Of a stretch of DNA of 24,603 bases, positions 1 through 8,268 are shown piece after piece (position 1 is the first letter of the stretch; each line of letters starts with the position of its first letter). This stretch comes from RGIG2945 sp045540355 (lineage in GTDB: Bacteria > Bacillota > Clostridia > Oscillospirales > Acutalibacteraceae), in contig JAZQHB010000099.1 in assembly GCA_045540355.1 (NCBI GenBank), forward strand, positions 1 through 24,603, given 5' to 3'. The notes under the pieces were generated by a model that did not search any database, was not told the DNA's origin, and saw nothing but the letters and a program-made list of their open reading frames with translations. Both the position numbers and the translations under genes were made by a program.

Positions 1-105
1 ATATAATATTTTGTGATATTATATATTAAATATGGACGACAAAAATCGAGGTAAATGTCTGTTAAAGAACATTTTTCGATGTTGAAAAAATCGGAGGTAT
101 ATATT

Positions 106-2088
106 TTGAAAAAGATTTCTTTGAAGGTTTTATCATTGATATTATCATTGGCAATGGTTTTATCAATGTCAGGTATCGCTGCATCTGCATTGGTATCAGG
201 TAATTACACATATACACTTTCAGGCGGCAAGGCGAAAATTACAGCCGTAAAATCATCAGTTTCGGGCACACTTACATTCCCTGAAAAATTAAACGGTTAT
301 ACAGTTACTTCAATCGGTACTAATGCGGTGGCAAAATGTGATTCCGTTACAAAAATTGTTATTCCCGCAAGCGTTACAACTCTTGATGCAAACGCGTTTT
401 CCGGTTGCGAAAACCTCAAGACAGTTTCAATTTCAAAAGGTGTTAAGTCAATCGGCAGAGCAGCTTTTTACAACTGTGAGAATTTAACTGAAATAACCGT
501 TGATTCAGCAAATGCAAGCTTTACAGCTTCAAGCGGTGTACTTTTCAATAAAAATAAGACCACCGTGTATTGTTTCCCTGCAAATAAAAATGTAACAACA
601 TATACAGTTCCCTCAACAGTAAAAACTCTCGGTGCTTATGCTTTTGCGGACAGTAATCTTAAAAAAATTACTCTTCCGTCGTCAGTAACCGTATTGGGAA
701 CAGGTGTTTTTGCAGATTCTGAAATTGAAAGCATCACACTGTCTTCCAAAATAGCAACGATTTCCGAAAGAGCTTTTTATGATTGCTCGGAGCTTAAATC
801 AATCACATTTCCGACATCTGTAAAAACAATCAATGCTTATGCATTTTACGGTTGTGACAAATTAACATCTGTAACACTTCCGTCAGCACTTACAACCCTG
901 AGAGCCTCCGCTTTCAACAACTGCGAAAATCTTAAAACTGCAACAATCAGTGCGTCAAACTCTGCGTATTGTTCAAAAGACGGAATTATTTTCAGCAAGG
1001 CAACAACTTCTCTTATGCTGTATCCTAACGGCAGAACGGATAAATCCTACACGGTTCCGTCAAATGTTATTGCAATTGCACAGAACGCATTCGGATATTC
1101 AGAAAATCTCGAAAAGGTTTATATCCCTGCATCCGTTACAAGTATAGGCAACTATGCATTTACAGGTTGCGAAAATCTTGAATATGCAAAAATTTCAAAT
1201 AAGAGTGCGAAAATCGGTACAGGTGCATTCAGTAATTGCGACGACCTGACAATTGATTGTATAAAAGATTCAACCGCACAGACCTATGCAAAAGCTAACT
1301 CAATTGATTATAAAAATTTTGCATATAAAGCGGTAACAGGTCTTACTCTGAACACATCTGTGCTCAAGTGGGCATCAGGCAGAAGCGGCTCTTTCACTGC
1401 AACGGTTTCTCCGTCAGATGCTACAAATACTGCATTGACATGGACTTCGTCAAATCCTTCTGTTGCAAGTATTTCATCTGCAGGCGTAATTAAAACACTT
1501 AAACCCGGCACAACAACAATAACGGTAACATCAAAGGATAATGCAAGCAAAAAAGCAACTTGTTCAGTAATCGTTGTTCAGGGTGTTACATCTGTTAAAT
1601 TGAATGCTGCAGCAATAAAGTGGGAAACAGGTAAGTCAGGAAGCTTCAAGGCAACGGTGTCTCCTTCAAATGCGGCAAACAAGACTTTGAAGTGGACTTC
1701 ATCGAATCCCGATGTTGCAACTGTTTCTTCAGCAGGTAAATTAACCGCAGTATCAGCGGGTACAACAATAATCACTTGCTCGTCAACAGACGGAACAAAC
1801 AAAACTGCAAAATGTACTGTAACGGTTACCGAAAAAATGGTGACTTCGGTTAAACTCAATGCGGCAACAATAAACTGGCCCGTCGGAAAATCGGCAAGCT
1901 TCAAAGCTACTGTAACTCCGACAGACGCATACAACACAACACTTTTGTGGACTTCATCGAATCCCGATGTTGCGACAATTACACAGACAGGTAAGCTTAC
2001 CGCAGTATCAAAGGGTACTGCAACAATCACCTGCAAGGCAACGGACGGCTCGGGTAAATATGCAACCTGTAAGGTAACAGTAAAATAA
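106..2088 (+). CDS. Secreted BspA-like LRR protein with three Big_2 Ig-like domains
   Basis: A secreted surface-type protein of about 660 residues. The N-terminus is a classical signal peptide (two lysines, a long Leu/Ile/Val stretch, then ASA near residue 29). About residues 45-410 hold BspA-type leucine-rich repeats of roughly 23 residues (pattern L..I.LP.S...I...AF..C..L). About residues 414-660 are three bacterial Ig-like group 2 domains, each with a WTSSNP(S/D)VA motif. I chose the TTG at 106 because GGAGGT at 93-98 lies 7 bases upstream and the signal peptide then begins at once; an in-frame ATG at 55 would put 17 charged residues before it. No LPXTG, SLH or dockerin anchor is visible, so attachment is unknown. 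BspA-like LRR proteins often mediate adhesion; that role is family knowledge, not shown here. Confidence 0.88.
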   Translation: MKKISLKVLSLILSLAMVLSMSGIAASALVSGNYTYTLSGGKAKITAVKSSVSGTLTFPEKLNGYTVTSIGTNAVAKCDSVTKIVIPASVTTLDANAFSGCENLKTVSISKGVKSIGRAAFYNCENLTEITVDSANASFTASSGVLFNKNKTTVYCFPANKNVTTYTVPSTVKTLGAYAFADSNLKKITLPSSVTVLGTGVFADSEIESITLSSKIATISERAFYDCSELKSITFPTSVKTINAYAFYGCDKLTSVTLPSALTTLRASAFNNCENLKTATISASNSAYCSKDGIIFSKATTSLMLYPNGRTDKSYTVPSNVIAIAQNAFGYSENLEKVYIPASVTSIGNYAFTGCENLEYAKISNKSAKIGTGAFSNCDDLTIDCIKDSTAQTYAKANSIDYKNFAYKAVTGLTLNTSVLKWASGRSGSFTATVSPSDATNTALTWTSSNPSVASISSAGVIKTLKPGTTTITVTSKDNASKKATCSVIVVQGVTSVKLNAAAIKWETGKSGSFKATVSPSNAANKTLKWTSSNPDVATVSSAGKLTAVSAGTTIITCSSTDGTNKTAKCTVTVTEKMVTSVKLNAATINWPVGKSASFKATVTPTDAYNTTLLWTSSNPDVATITQTGKLTAVSKGTATITCKATDGSGKYATCKVTVK

Positions 2089-2122
2089 TCAGCGGCATAC
2101 ACTTAAATTAGGGGGAAATCTT

Positions 2123-3049
2123 TTGGTTTACAATACTATTCTTGATGCAATAGGACATACGCCGATAATCCGTCTGAACAAACTGACGGATGAAAATTCG
2201 GCAGAAATCCTTGTGAAATATGAGGGTGTGAATATTGGTGGTTCCGTAAAGACAAGAACTGCATATAATATGCTCAATGAAGCGGAAAAATCAGGTCTTA
2301 TAAATAAAGACACAATCATCGTCGAGCCTACAAGCGGAAATCAGGGCATAGGACTTGCCTTGGTCGGTGCGGTCAAAGGTTATAAGGTTAAAATTATTAT
2401 GCCTGACTCGGTAAGTGAAGAGAGAAGAAAGCTTGTCAAGCACTACGGTGCAGAGGTTATTCTTATTCACGATGACGGTGATATCGGTAAATGTATAGAA
2501 GAATGTCTTAACACCGCGTTGAGAATGCAAGATGAGGATAAGAATGTCTATGTTCCTCAGCAGTTTACAAATAAAAACAATCCTTTGGTGCATAAATATC
2601 ATACTGCATTGGAAATACTTGAACAGGTAGGAGGTCCCATACACGGATTCTGCTCAGGTGTTGGTACGGGCGGTACTTTGTCAGGTATCGGTGAGGTTTT
2701 GAAAAGCCAGCATCCCGATATAAAAATCTGGGCGGTAGAACCTGAAAATGCGGCAATTCTTTCAGGCGGCAGTATAGGTACACATCTTCAGATGGGTATC
2801 GGTGACGGACTTATCCCCGATAATCTCAATACCGAAATCTACGACAAAATCTGTATAGTGAGCGACGAAGAAGCTTTGCTGACTGCAAAACGACTTGCTC
2901 GAGAAGAAGGCATTATGTGCGGTATTTCAAGCGGCTCAAATGTTGCTGCCGCAATCCAGATGGCAAAGGAGCTCGGTAAGGGTCACAGAATCGTTACAAT
3001 TCTTCCTGATACGGGTGAAAGATATTTCAGCACGGAATTATTTGAATAA
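2123..3049 (+). CDS. cysK: Cysteine synthase (O-acetylserine sulfhydrylase), PLP-dependent
   Basis: Makes L-cysteine from O-acetylserine and sulfide in the cytosol, the last step of sulfur assimilation. The 308-residue length is normal for CysK. The PLP lysine is K43 in GGSVKTR; the substrate loop TSGNQG is at 70-75; the phosphate-binding glycine loop GTGGT is at 181-185; and GISSGS is at 267-272. The Asp of the broader family's SVKDR motif is Thr here, which fits CysK-type enzymes that vary at this site. The start is TTG at 2123, preceded by an AGGGGG ribosome site at about 2110-2115. It lies 34 bases after the LRR gene with no visible terminator between, and 15 bases before the Dabb gene, with which it probably forms a transcript. 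CysM or a cystathionine-type paralogue is less likely from the motifs. Confidence 0.93.
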   Translation: MVYNTILDAIGHTPIIRLNKLTDENSAEILVKYEGVNIGGSVKTRTAYNMLNEAEKSGLINKDTIIVEPTSGNQGIGLALVGAVKGYKVKIIMPDSVSEERRKLVKHYGAEVILIHDDGDIGKCIEECLNTALRMQDEDKNVYVPQQFTNKNNPLVHKYHTALEILEQVGGPIHGFCSGVGTGGTLSGIGEVLKSQHPDIKIWAVEPENAAILSGGSIGTHLQMGIGDGLIPDNLNTEIYDKICIVSDEEALLTAKRLAREEGIMCGISSGSNVAAAIQMAKELGKGHRIVTILPDTGERYFSTELFE

Positions 3050-3064
3050 TGTGAGGTAGTAAAA

Positions 3065-3367
3065 ATGATTAAGCATATAGTAGCTTGGAAATTCAAAGAT
3101 GAGGCAGAGGGTCATACAAAAGAAGAAAATATGGCAATCGTAAAAGAACGCCTTGAAAATCTTGTTGGTGTGGTACCCGAAATTATATCACTTGAAATCG
3201 GTAAAGATATTCTTCATTCGGAAATGTCATTCGATATGGCTTTGATCGGCGTTTATGAAGACATGGAAGCTTTGGAAAGATATAAAAATCATCCTGAGCA
3301 TAAAAAAATCTCCGCCTTTGTCAAATCGGTAAGACTTGACAGAGTGGCGGTAGACTTTGAGTTTTAA
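3065..3367 (+). CDS. Dabb (stress-responsive alpha/beta-barrel) domain protein
   Basis: A 100-residue protein that matches the Dabb family: it begins with MIKHIVAWKFKDEA, has the helix ending around ERLENLVGVVPEI, and the later LERYKNHPEHKKI segment typical of these small dimeric ferredoxin-like barrels. The biochemical role of bacterial Dabb proteins is mostly unknown; some relatives are small cyclases or stress proteins. The ATG at 3065 has GAGGT 7 bases upstream, and the gene follows cysK closely, so co-transcription is likely. Its TAA stop overlaps the stop codon of the convergent gene on the other strand (4-base overlap), and no intrinsic terminator separates the two. Confidence 0.85.
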   Translation: MIKHIVAWKFKDEAEGHTKEENMAIVKERLENLVGVVPEIISLEIGKDILHSEMSFDMALIGVYEDMEALERYKNHPEHKKISAFVKSVRLDRVAVDFEF

Positions 3368-3873
3368 GCAACGATTTTCTGACTTGTCGGCTGTGTGTTC
3401 GGGTAGTCAAATCCCTGTTGAAAACCATTCGGTTCAAGTGATGAAACATCGCCGCCGATTACAAGTCCGTTAAAAACTAATATGTTCGCCCTGATAAAAC
3501 CGCTGTCAGCGGGATAGTCAGGGTGATTTTTTATTTCATAAGTATAGCGTTTTACTCGTTCACCCTTATATTTTTCAAGGTCAAAATTCTGAGTTTTCTG
3601 TATTGCGTTGTACTCCTCGTAAGTTTTATCAAATTCCGTCGGAATAATGACCTCACATATCTCAACGGGGTCTTCGTCAAACTTCCAACCGAATTGCGAT
3701 AAAAAACTGACTCTCTCGGCTGCATCCGACGCACGCAGGCTGATGTCACCGTCGTTTGTTGCAGGCTTTGTTCTGCCTGACGCAAAATAGAAAATCACAA
3801 CGAGAGCAATCAGAATTGTTACCCCGATACCGATAAGCTTTGCTTTCGATGACTTGAATGAAAATACAAACAT
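3364..3873 (-). CDS. Membrane-anchored DUF4830-like protein
   Basis: A 169-residue protein with one N-terminal membrane segment (about residues 13-30, Ile/Val/Leu-rich) after a short basic stretch, followed by an extracytoplasmic domain. The domain contains RVSFLSQFGWKFDEDPVEICEV and a later Y-E-I-K-N-H-P segment, which I recognise as resembling DUF4830. No catalytic motif is visible and the function is unknown. The ATG at 3873 follows an AAAGG ribosome site about 10 bases upstream. The gene converges on the Dabb gene with overlapping stop codons. Its upstream neighbour is a divergent transcript starting near 4020. Confidence 0.7.
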   Translation of the reverse strand: MFVFSFKSSKAKLIGIGVTILIALVVIFYFASGRTKPATNDGDISLRASDAAERVSFLSQFGWKFDEDPVEICEVIIPTEFDKTYEEYNAIQKTQNFDLEKYKGERVKRYTYEIKNHPDYPADSGFIRANILVFNGLVIGGDVSSLEPNGFQQGFDYPNTQPTSQKIVA

Positions 3874-3987
3874 TAGTTTTCAGACCTTTCCGTTATATCT
3901 TAATCAATATATATGCAATACGGAAATGATTTATTATTTTTCAAACTAATAATTTGGTAGTGGACATTTAATGAAAACACAAAGTTA

Positions 3988-4016
3988 TTGACAATATCTT
4001 CAAGCAGTGATAAAAT
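3988..4016 (+). promoter_or_regulatory. Sigma-A promoter of the structured leader and lipoprotein gene
   Basis: TTGACA at 3988-3993, a 17-base spacer and TAAAAT at 4011-4016. This near-consensus promoter predicts a transcript starting at about 4022, right at the left arm of the leader hairpin. Confidence 0.75.
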
Positions 4017-4020
4017 ATGA

Positions 4021-4128
4021 TTGTCACACAAATTACATATAGTAGTCTACCTATGGGGAAAATACTTTGGTAAAAAGTACTTTCTCTCTCTTTGCATATA
4101 CCATAGGTAGAGTGTAATTGTGTGACAA
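4021..4128 (+). ncRNA. Candidate structured leader RNA of unknown class
   Basis: Two long complementary segments bracket this region. TTGTCACACAAATTACA (4021-4037) pairs with TGTAATTGTGTGACAA (4113-4128) with one bulge. CTACCTATGG (4047-4056) pairs perfectly with CCATAGGTAG (4101-4110). Inside is a small hairpin, TACTTT ggtaa AAAGTA. The stems start at the predicted transcription start and are followed by an intrinsic terminator, the layout of a riboswitch or attenuator. I find no T-box consensus or other class signature that I know. An independent small RNA ending at the terminator is an alternative. Confidence 0.5.
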
Positions 4129-4150
4129 CAACGAGAGATAATGCTTTTTC

Positions 4151-4180
4151 AGTGTGTCTCTTGTTGGGACACACTTTTTT
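4151..4180 (+). terminator. Intrinsic terminator between structured leader and lipoprotein gene
   Basis: AGTGTGTCTC (4151-4160) pairs with GGGACACACT (4166-4175) around a TTGTT loop, with a T-run to 4180. It lies only 7 bases before the GGAGG of the next gene, so that gene is expressed only by readthrough from the upstream promoter. CAACAA-c-GAGA at 4126-4136 could pair with TCTCTTGTTG at 4157-4166 as an antiterminator. Confidence 0.75.
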
Positions 4181-4200
4181 ATTTTATGGAGGAAAAGAAA

Positions 4201-5070
4201 ATGAAAAGATTTATTACAACGGCATTGATAGGAACAATTGTTGCTATAATCGGAGTTACAATGTTTACCGGCTGTGACGATCCGACGGAAACAAATGGTA
4301 TTTTAATTATGGACAACAAAAACTCAATGTCATCGACGGAACCTAACTTCAATCTTGAAAGTGAAAAAAAGGAAGAAGACTTAGAGTTAAAAACAGAAAA
4401 GGCGAATCTTGAACAAGCTGAAAATACTGCTACAAGATTTGTAACAGAAAAAGAAAATAATGCGTTAACAACAAAGGACAAAGAAACGACAAAGAAAGAG
4501 AATTACAAAACAACAAAAAAAGAAGAAAAGAAAACTACTAAAAAAATAGAAACAACTACCCGCCAAAACAACAGAACCACAACTTCAAATGTTCAGTTAA
4601 CACAGACAACAAAAACAACTACAAGTAGTTGGGAAGCAAAAATGCGAGAACTTGACCTTGAAAATACAAGACATCAAAATGCTATAAAAGATATTGAGTC
4701 TTTGTATTCCAAGATAATTAACCGGTTAAGACAAAATATTGAAAGCTTGAAATCAGCATATAATATATCTTCTGTTTATAGTGTGTCATACTGTTACTCT
4801 CAGATAAATACATTAAATAACGAAATAGCCAACTTAGATAGAAGGATAGCCTCTTTGCACAGCAGTTCAGATGCCGCAGAACGAGCAAGATGTATGGCTC
4901 AATTACAACAAAAAGAGAGAGAACGGGAAGTGTATTATAAGCATATATCAATAAATGATTATATGACTGAACTTCAGATAAATGAATCAGAATACAATAG
5001 TCGCATAAACAAAGAAAATAAATTGCATGCAGAAAATATAGCTGCTATTGAAGCAAGATATTCGAGATGA
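4201..5070 (+). CDS. Putative lipoprotein with Lys/Thr-rich linker and coiled-coil domain
   Basis: I do not recognise the family. The 289-residue protein begins MKRF, then a hydrophobic stretch ending in a lipobox-like FTGC (cysteine 25), so it is probably a lipid-anchored exported protein. Residues about 30-145 are low-complexity, rich in Lys, Thr and Glu, like a flexible wall-spanning linker. Residues about 148-289 are heptad-rich with many Glu, Lys, Asn and Leu and look like an alpha-helical coiled coil. The ATG at 4201 is preferred because GGAGG (4188-4192) is 8 bases upstream and the signal sequence starts immediately. In-frame starts at 4141 and 4186 are less likely: the first lies before the terminator, the second overlaps the ribosome site. 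Expression appears to depend on readthrough of the 4151-4180 terminator. Confidence 0.72.
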   Translation: MKRFITTALIGTIVAIIGVTMFTGCDDPTETNGILIMDNKNSMSSTEPNFNLESEKKEEDLELKTEKANLEQAENTATRFVTEKENNALTTKDKETTKKENYKTTKKEEKKTTKKIETTTRQNNRTTTSNVQLTQTTKTTTSSWEAKMRELDLENTRHQNAIKDIESLYSKIINRLRQNIESLKSAYNISSVYSVSYCYSQINTLNNEIANLDRRIASLHSSSDAAERARCMAQLQQKEREREVYYKHISINDYMTELQINESEYNSRINKENKLHAENIAAIEARYSR

Positions 5071-5097
5071 TGAGAGAGGCATAACTACTCCGAGTAC

Positions 5098-5130
5098 GCC
5101 TTGTTATAATCTTGCTTTAATTAACAAGGC
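5098..5130 (+). repeat. Perfect 9-bp hairpin downstream of lipoprotein gene
   Basis: GCCTTGTTA (5098-5106) pairs with TAACAAGGC (5122-5130) over a 15-base loop. No T-run follows, so it may be an RNA-end or processing structure rather than a terminator. The rest of 5071-5410 holds the terminator and promoter listed separately and no gene that I can support. Confidence 0.45.
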
Positions 5131-5186
5131 TATCGAATAATATTTGAATAAAAACTGATATTTATATTTTGTAGTATATTTTGTTT

Positions 5187-5218
5187 TAGACCATCTCGTT
5201 AGAGGTGGTCTATGTTTT
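5187..5218 (+). terminator. Intrinsic terminator of lipoprotein transcript
   Basis: TAGACCATCTC (5187-5197) pairs with GAGGTGGTCTA (5202-5212), one G-U pair, loop GTTA, followed by TGTTTT. Confidence 0.75.
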
Positions 5219-5343
5219 ACAAACAGTTAAATAAGTACTAACAAAAAGAAGTTTGTTTTCTATAGACCTTCGGCTAATTTAACATTTGATATAAGATAAG
5301 CCGATAATCTGAATTGTTTTTGAACAGTTATACAAGATTACTG

Positions 5344-5372
5344 TTGAAAAGCGAAAGGTTTTGTGTTATACT
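5344..5372 (+). promoter_or_regulatory. Sigma-A promoter of the ceramidase-like gene
   Basis: TTGAAA at 5344-5349, 17-base spacer, TATACT at 5367-5372. It lies about 40 bases before the start codon at 5411. Confidence 0.75.
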
Positions 5373-5410
5373 GTATATGGAAAAAATTTGTCTGTAAGGA
5401 GGTAAAATCT

Positions 5411-6844
5411 ATGGACATTATGGATATAGTAGCAAAAGGACTTTTTAAAATTACAAAGAATTACGGCAAGAAAATTGCCAAGAAAAAAACTGCACCTGAA
5501 ATCAAGGATGTAAAACCGACAGTTATTTCGGGCAGTACATATCGTGCAGGTTATGCAAAGGCTGAAATCATGCCCGATTTAAACTCAGGCAAAACATACT
5601 ACATCGCAGGTCACGGCTCAGGTCACATTATGGACGGAGTAATTTCACCCGTTTATACGAGTGCGGTCTGGCTTGATTGCGGTGATGATAAAGGTATTAT
5701 CTGGATAAGTGCGGATATTATCGGTCTTACTCATATTGAGGGTGATATTGTCCGTGAAAAGATTAAGGCATCGGGTATTGTTCCCGAAGATACACTTGTT
5801 AACATCAGCTGCACACACTCACATTCAGGTGTTGATACAATTGGTTATTGGGGCAAACCCACACTTTCAATTCCTTCAAACGGCAAGGATGCAGAGTATA
5901 TGAATATGCTCCTTAACACCATGGCTGATGTTGCTGTTAAGGCATATCAGAACCGCAAGGAGGGCAAACTTTATTCGGGTTCGGTTAAGGTCGAAAACGG
6001 ACTTCATCCCAAGCGTCCCTTTGTTGACAGACATGAGGTTTTGTCGAGAATCCGCTTTGCTCCTGCTGACGGCAGCAAGGAAATCTGGCTGATGAACTTC
6101 GGCGGACATCCCAATACGCTCGGAGGAAAGAACAGAAAACTCAGCGGTGAATATCCCTACTTTATGCGTGAGAAAATAGCAGAAACTTCAAATGCGGATG
6201 TTCATTACGGTATAGGTCCCATAGGCGGTATGGATGCGGCTCAGCTTGATCAGGCAGATAAGCTTCATTGCGTACAGCTTCAGGGTGAAATGCTTGCAGA
6301 TGCTGCATTGAAGATTGAAAATGAAAAAGAACTCAAGCCGCAGATTAAATATATCCGTCAGCCGTTCTACCTTCCCGTAAGCAATTATGTTCTCGTATTC
6401 CTTGCAATGCGTAAGGTAATGAGCTGCAATCCGTATCCGAACCCTGACAGCACAATAGGATTGGCACTTCTTACCGATATTACATATATGACTTTCGGGG
6501 ATCAGAAGATATTGCTTCTTCCCGGAGAAAACTTTGTATCAACCGTATTCGGCGGATACAATACGGCGGAAACATCTGCAACAGGCAAGGGAGGAGAGGT
6601 CAATCCGCCTCCGCTGGCAGAAATTGCGGGCGACGAAAATATGATAGTCTACGGTGTATCAAACGATATGACAGGCTATGTAGTACCTGAAAATGATTTT
6701 ATTCTCAATAAAACTCAGGCATATCTCAATGTTGCGAAGAACCGCTTCGGTCAGAAGCATTACCATGAAACAAACTCAATGGGTCCGAATGCACAGAGAA
6801 CAATTGCAGATACATTTGCAAAGGTAATTAAGAATTTTGAATAA
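5411..6844 (+). CDS. Neutral/alkaline ceramidase-like protein (N-terminal domain family)
   Basis: A 477-residue protein related to the N-terminal catalytic domain of neutral/alkaline non-lysosomal ceramidases, zinc amidases that split ceramide to sphingosine and fatty acid. Motifs include AGYAKAEIMPD near 46-56, SCTHSHSG (133-140) and FGGHPNT (230-236), where the histidines are expected zinc or active-site residues. Classical ceramidases are about 700 residues and secreted; this one is shorter and has a Lys-rich N-terminus with no signal peptide, so it is probably cytoplasmic and its substrate may not be ceramide. The start at 5411 is set by AAGGAGGT at 5396-5403; an upstream in-frame ATG at 5363 overlaps the -10 box. 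It is a single-gene unit with its own promoter and terminator. Confidence 0.8.
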   Translation: MDIMDIVAKGLFKITKNYGKKIAKKKTAPEIKDVKPTVISGSTYRAGYAKAEIMPDLNSGKTYYIAGHGSGHIMDGVISPVYTSAVWLDCGDDKGIIWISADIIGLTHIEGDIVREKIKASGIVPEDTLVNISCTHSHSGVDTIGYWGKPTLSIPSNGKDAEYMNMLLNTMADVAVKAYQNRKEGKLYSGSVKVENGLHPKRPFVDRHEVLSRIRFAPADGSKEIWLMNFGGHPNTLGGKNRKLSGEYPYFMREKIAETSNADVHYGIGPIGGMDAAQLDQADKLHCVQLQGEMLADAALKIENEKELKPQIKYIRQPFYLPVSNYVLVFLAMRKVMSCNPYPNPDSTIGLALLTDITYMTFGDQKILLLPGENFVSTVFGGYNTAETSATGKGGEVNPPPLAEIAGDENMIVYGVSNDMTGYVVPENDFILNKTQAYLNVAKNRFGQKHYHETNSMGPNAQRTIADTFAKVIKNFE

Positions 6845-6854
6845 AAACATTTTG

Positions 6855-6885
6855 AGGCACGCTCTTCAGAGAGCGTGCCTTGTTT
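6855..6885 (+). terminator. Intrinsic terminator of ceramidase-like gene
   Basis: AGGCACGCTCT (6855-6865) pairs perfectly with AGAGCGTGCCT (6870-6880), loop TCAG, then TGTTT. Confidence 0.85.
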
Positions 6886-6886
6886 A

Positions 6887-7111
6887 CTACCGTGTAATTC
6901 CATTTAGTCTTACAAATACTTTTTCGTCGCGGATAAGTGCGATTCCGTCTTCATCCTTTTGCAGAATTATTGTGGGGACGCTTATCCCTTGGCTCATGTA
7001 ATCGGAGTTATTTCTTGCCGTCAATATGCCGATTGTTGCAAGTGCAATCAGCAGAATAAATATCAATGTGAGCGTGTAAGCTCTAAAGATTTTTGCAGTC
7101 GATACCTTCAT
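6887..7111 (-). CDS. Small single-pass membrane protein downstream of spoIIP
   Basis: A 74-residue protein of unknown function with one membrane segment (about residues 10-32) and a short C-terminal domain ending in FVRLNGITR. The ATG at 7111 lies one base beyond the spoIIP stop codon and has GGTGA about 5 bases upstream, inside the spoIIP end, so translation is probably coupled to spoIIP. An in-frame GTG at 7120 would overlap spoIIP. The position as last gene of a gpr-spoIIP transcript suggests a forespore or mother-cell role, but that is inference from context only. Confidence 0.65.
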   Translation of the reverse strand: MKVSTAKIFRAYTLTLIFILLIALATIGILTARNNSDYMSQGISVPTIILQKDEDGIALIRDEKVFVRLNGITR

Positions 7112-7112
7112 T

Positions 7113-8219
7113 TTAATCACCGTTTATTGTATATTTTTCAAGCAAATCGCACAATGATAAGCCGAAAAGCTTACCTGAGTAAACTGCCTCGTCAAGTGTA
7201 TTTGCATCACTTCCGACCTCGACTAAAATTGAGCAGGGAGTGAGATTCATATTATATTTTCTTGCAGAAAACAATACAGGTCGCATAAGTCCCTGAAATC
7301 TGCTCTCACAGGCGTTCTGGAGCTTTAAAGTAAACTTGAGGTTTTCGTACCAATCCGGATAGTTTTCGATTCCTTGCTCCTGACAGCCGGTTATAATCAT
7401 AATCTGAGCTGCTTTCTTTCCGTTAATTTTATTAACGGGTTTTATTTTTGTTCCGTCGTCCGTTTGTATTGCATCTCTGTGGACATCAAGAACAACTTGA
7501 ATTTCGGGATATTTTTCAAGATATTTTTTTATCGTTTTTTCCGAACGGTCATAAGAGCCGTTATATGATGTGTCATGCTCAGTCGTGTCGTGAATGACCT
7601 TATATCCTTGTGATTCAAGTGCTTCTTTAATCGAAAGACCTACTCGTGCGACATTTTTTGTCGTATCGGAAGTACGGCTCGTGTAGTTTTGTGCATAAAA
7701 ATTGCGGTCGAGGATTTCATACCCCTCGGTGGTATGAGTGTGGACAATCAGTACGGCGGGTTTTGCTTTATCAATTTTTAGTCCGATTTCCTCATTGAGT
7801 GTTTTCTGAATGTTGAGCTTGGCGGTTTTTGTTGTGTTTTTTACCCCGATTTTGCCTAAAGTGTGGGTAGCGGTGTCGTTTGTGTAGGTGCTTTCAACTA
7901 TTGTACCGTCCTTTTGCTGAGTTGCAAAATCAATCTTCGCCTTGTCAATCAAAGCCTGTATGTCCTCGGGTACTGAAGTAAGGTTTTCGGTTTTTGATGT
8001 GTTTATTGAATTCGTTTCTGCAACTTCAATTACGGTCTCTGCGATGTTTTCGGTTTTATTTTCAAGTGTTTTACGGATGAGCTCTGAGCTGCCCTCGGGC
8101 ATAGCCAATCCCGCACAAAGGAGTGCAACAGTATCGCTGCCGCTCTGATTTGCAAAAAATACAGATGAAGCGACAATGCAGACGGACAGAATGAGTGTCA
8201 AAAGTAATTTGAATTTCAT
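7113..8219 (-). CDS. spoIIP: Stage II sporulation protein P, peptidoglycan hydrolase
   Basis: SpoIIP is the membrane-anchored amidase/endopeptidase that, with SpoIID and SpoIIM, thins septal peptidoglycan and drives engulfment of the forespore. The protein is 368 residues, near the family norm, with an N-terminal membrane anchor (about residues 3-24). Family motifs are visible: VHTHTTEGY with HTHTTE at 160-165, DVHRDA at 245-250 and ILVEVGSDANTL at 331-342; these contain the metal-binding and catalytic residues of the amidase fold. The ATG at 8219 has GGAGGTG 6 bases upstream and gives a clean anchor; a start at 8234 would add five residues and overlap this ribosome site. It lies 49 bases after gpr and one base before a small membrane protein gene. 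Confidence 0.93.
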   Translation of the reverse strand: MKFKLLLTLILSVCIVASSVFFANQSGSDTVALLCAGLAMPEGSSELIRKTLENKTENIAETVIEVAETNSINTSKTENLTSVPEDIQALIDKAKIDFATQQKDGTIVESTYTNDTATHTLGKIGVKNTTKTAKLNIQKTLNEEIGLKIDKAKPAVLIVHTHTTEGYEILDRNFYAQNYTSRTSDTTKNVARVGLSIKEALESQGYKVIHDTTEHDTSYNGSYDRSEKTIKKYLEKYPEIQVVLDVHRDAIQTDDGTKIKPVNKINGKKAAQIMIITGCQEQGIENYPDWYENLKFTLKLQNACESRFQGLMRPVLFSARKYNMNLTPCSILVEVGSDANTLDEAVYSGKLFGLSLCDLLEKYTINGD

Positions 8220-8268
8220 AAAACACCTCCGCAAGTTATCAATTATATATATGCAGAGTTTTTCTTTT

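Noticed and set aside
1308..2102. Minus-strand frames opposite the Ig-like domains
   Set aside because: Shadow of a repetitive coding region; the strong signal peptide and ribosome site belong to the plus-strand gene.
4021..4180. T-box or other known riboswitch
   Set aside because: No T-box core (AGGGTGGNACCGCG-like) or other consensus that I know is present; kept only as an unassigned structured leader.
4021..4180. 6S RNA
   Set aside because: The outer stem closes at 4128 and a separate terminator follows; the large symmetric central bubble of 6S RNA is not seen.
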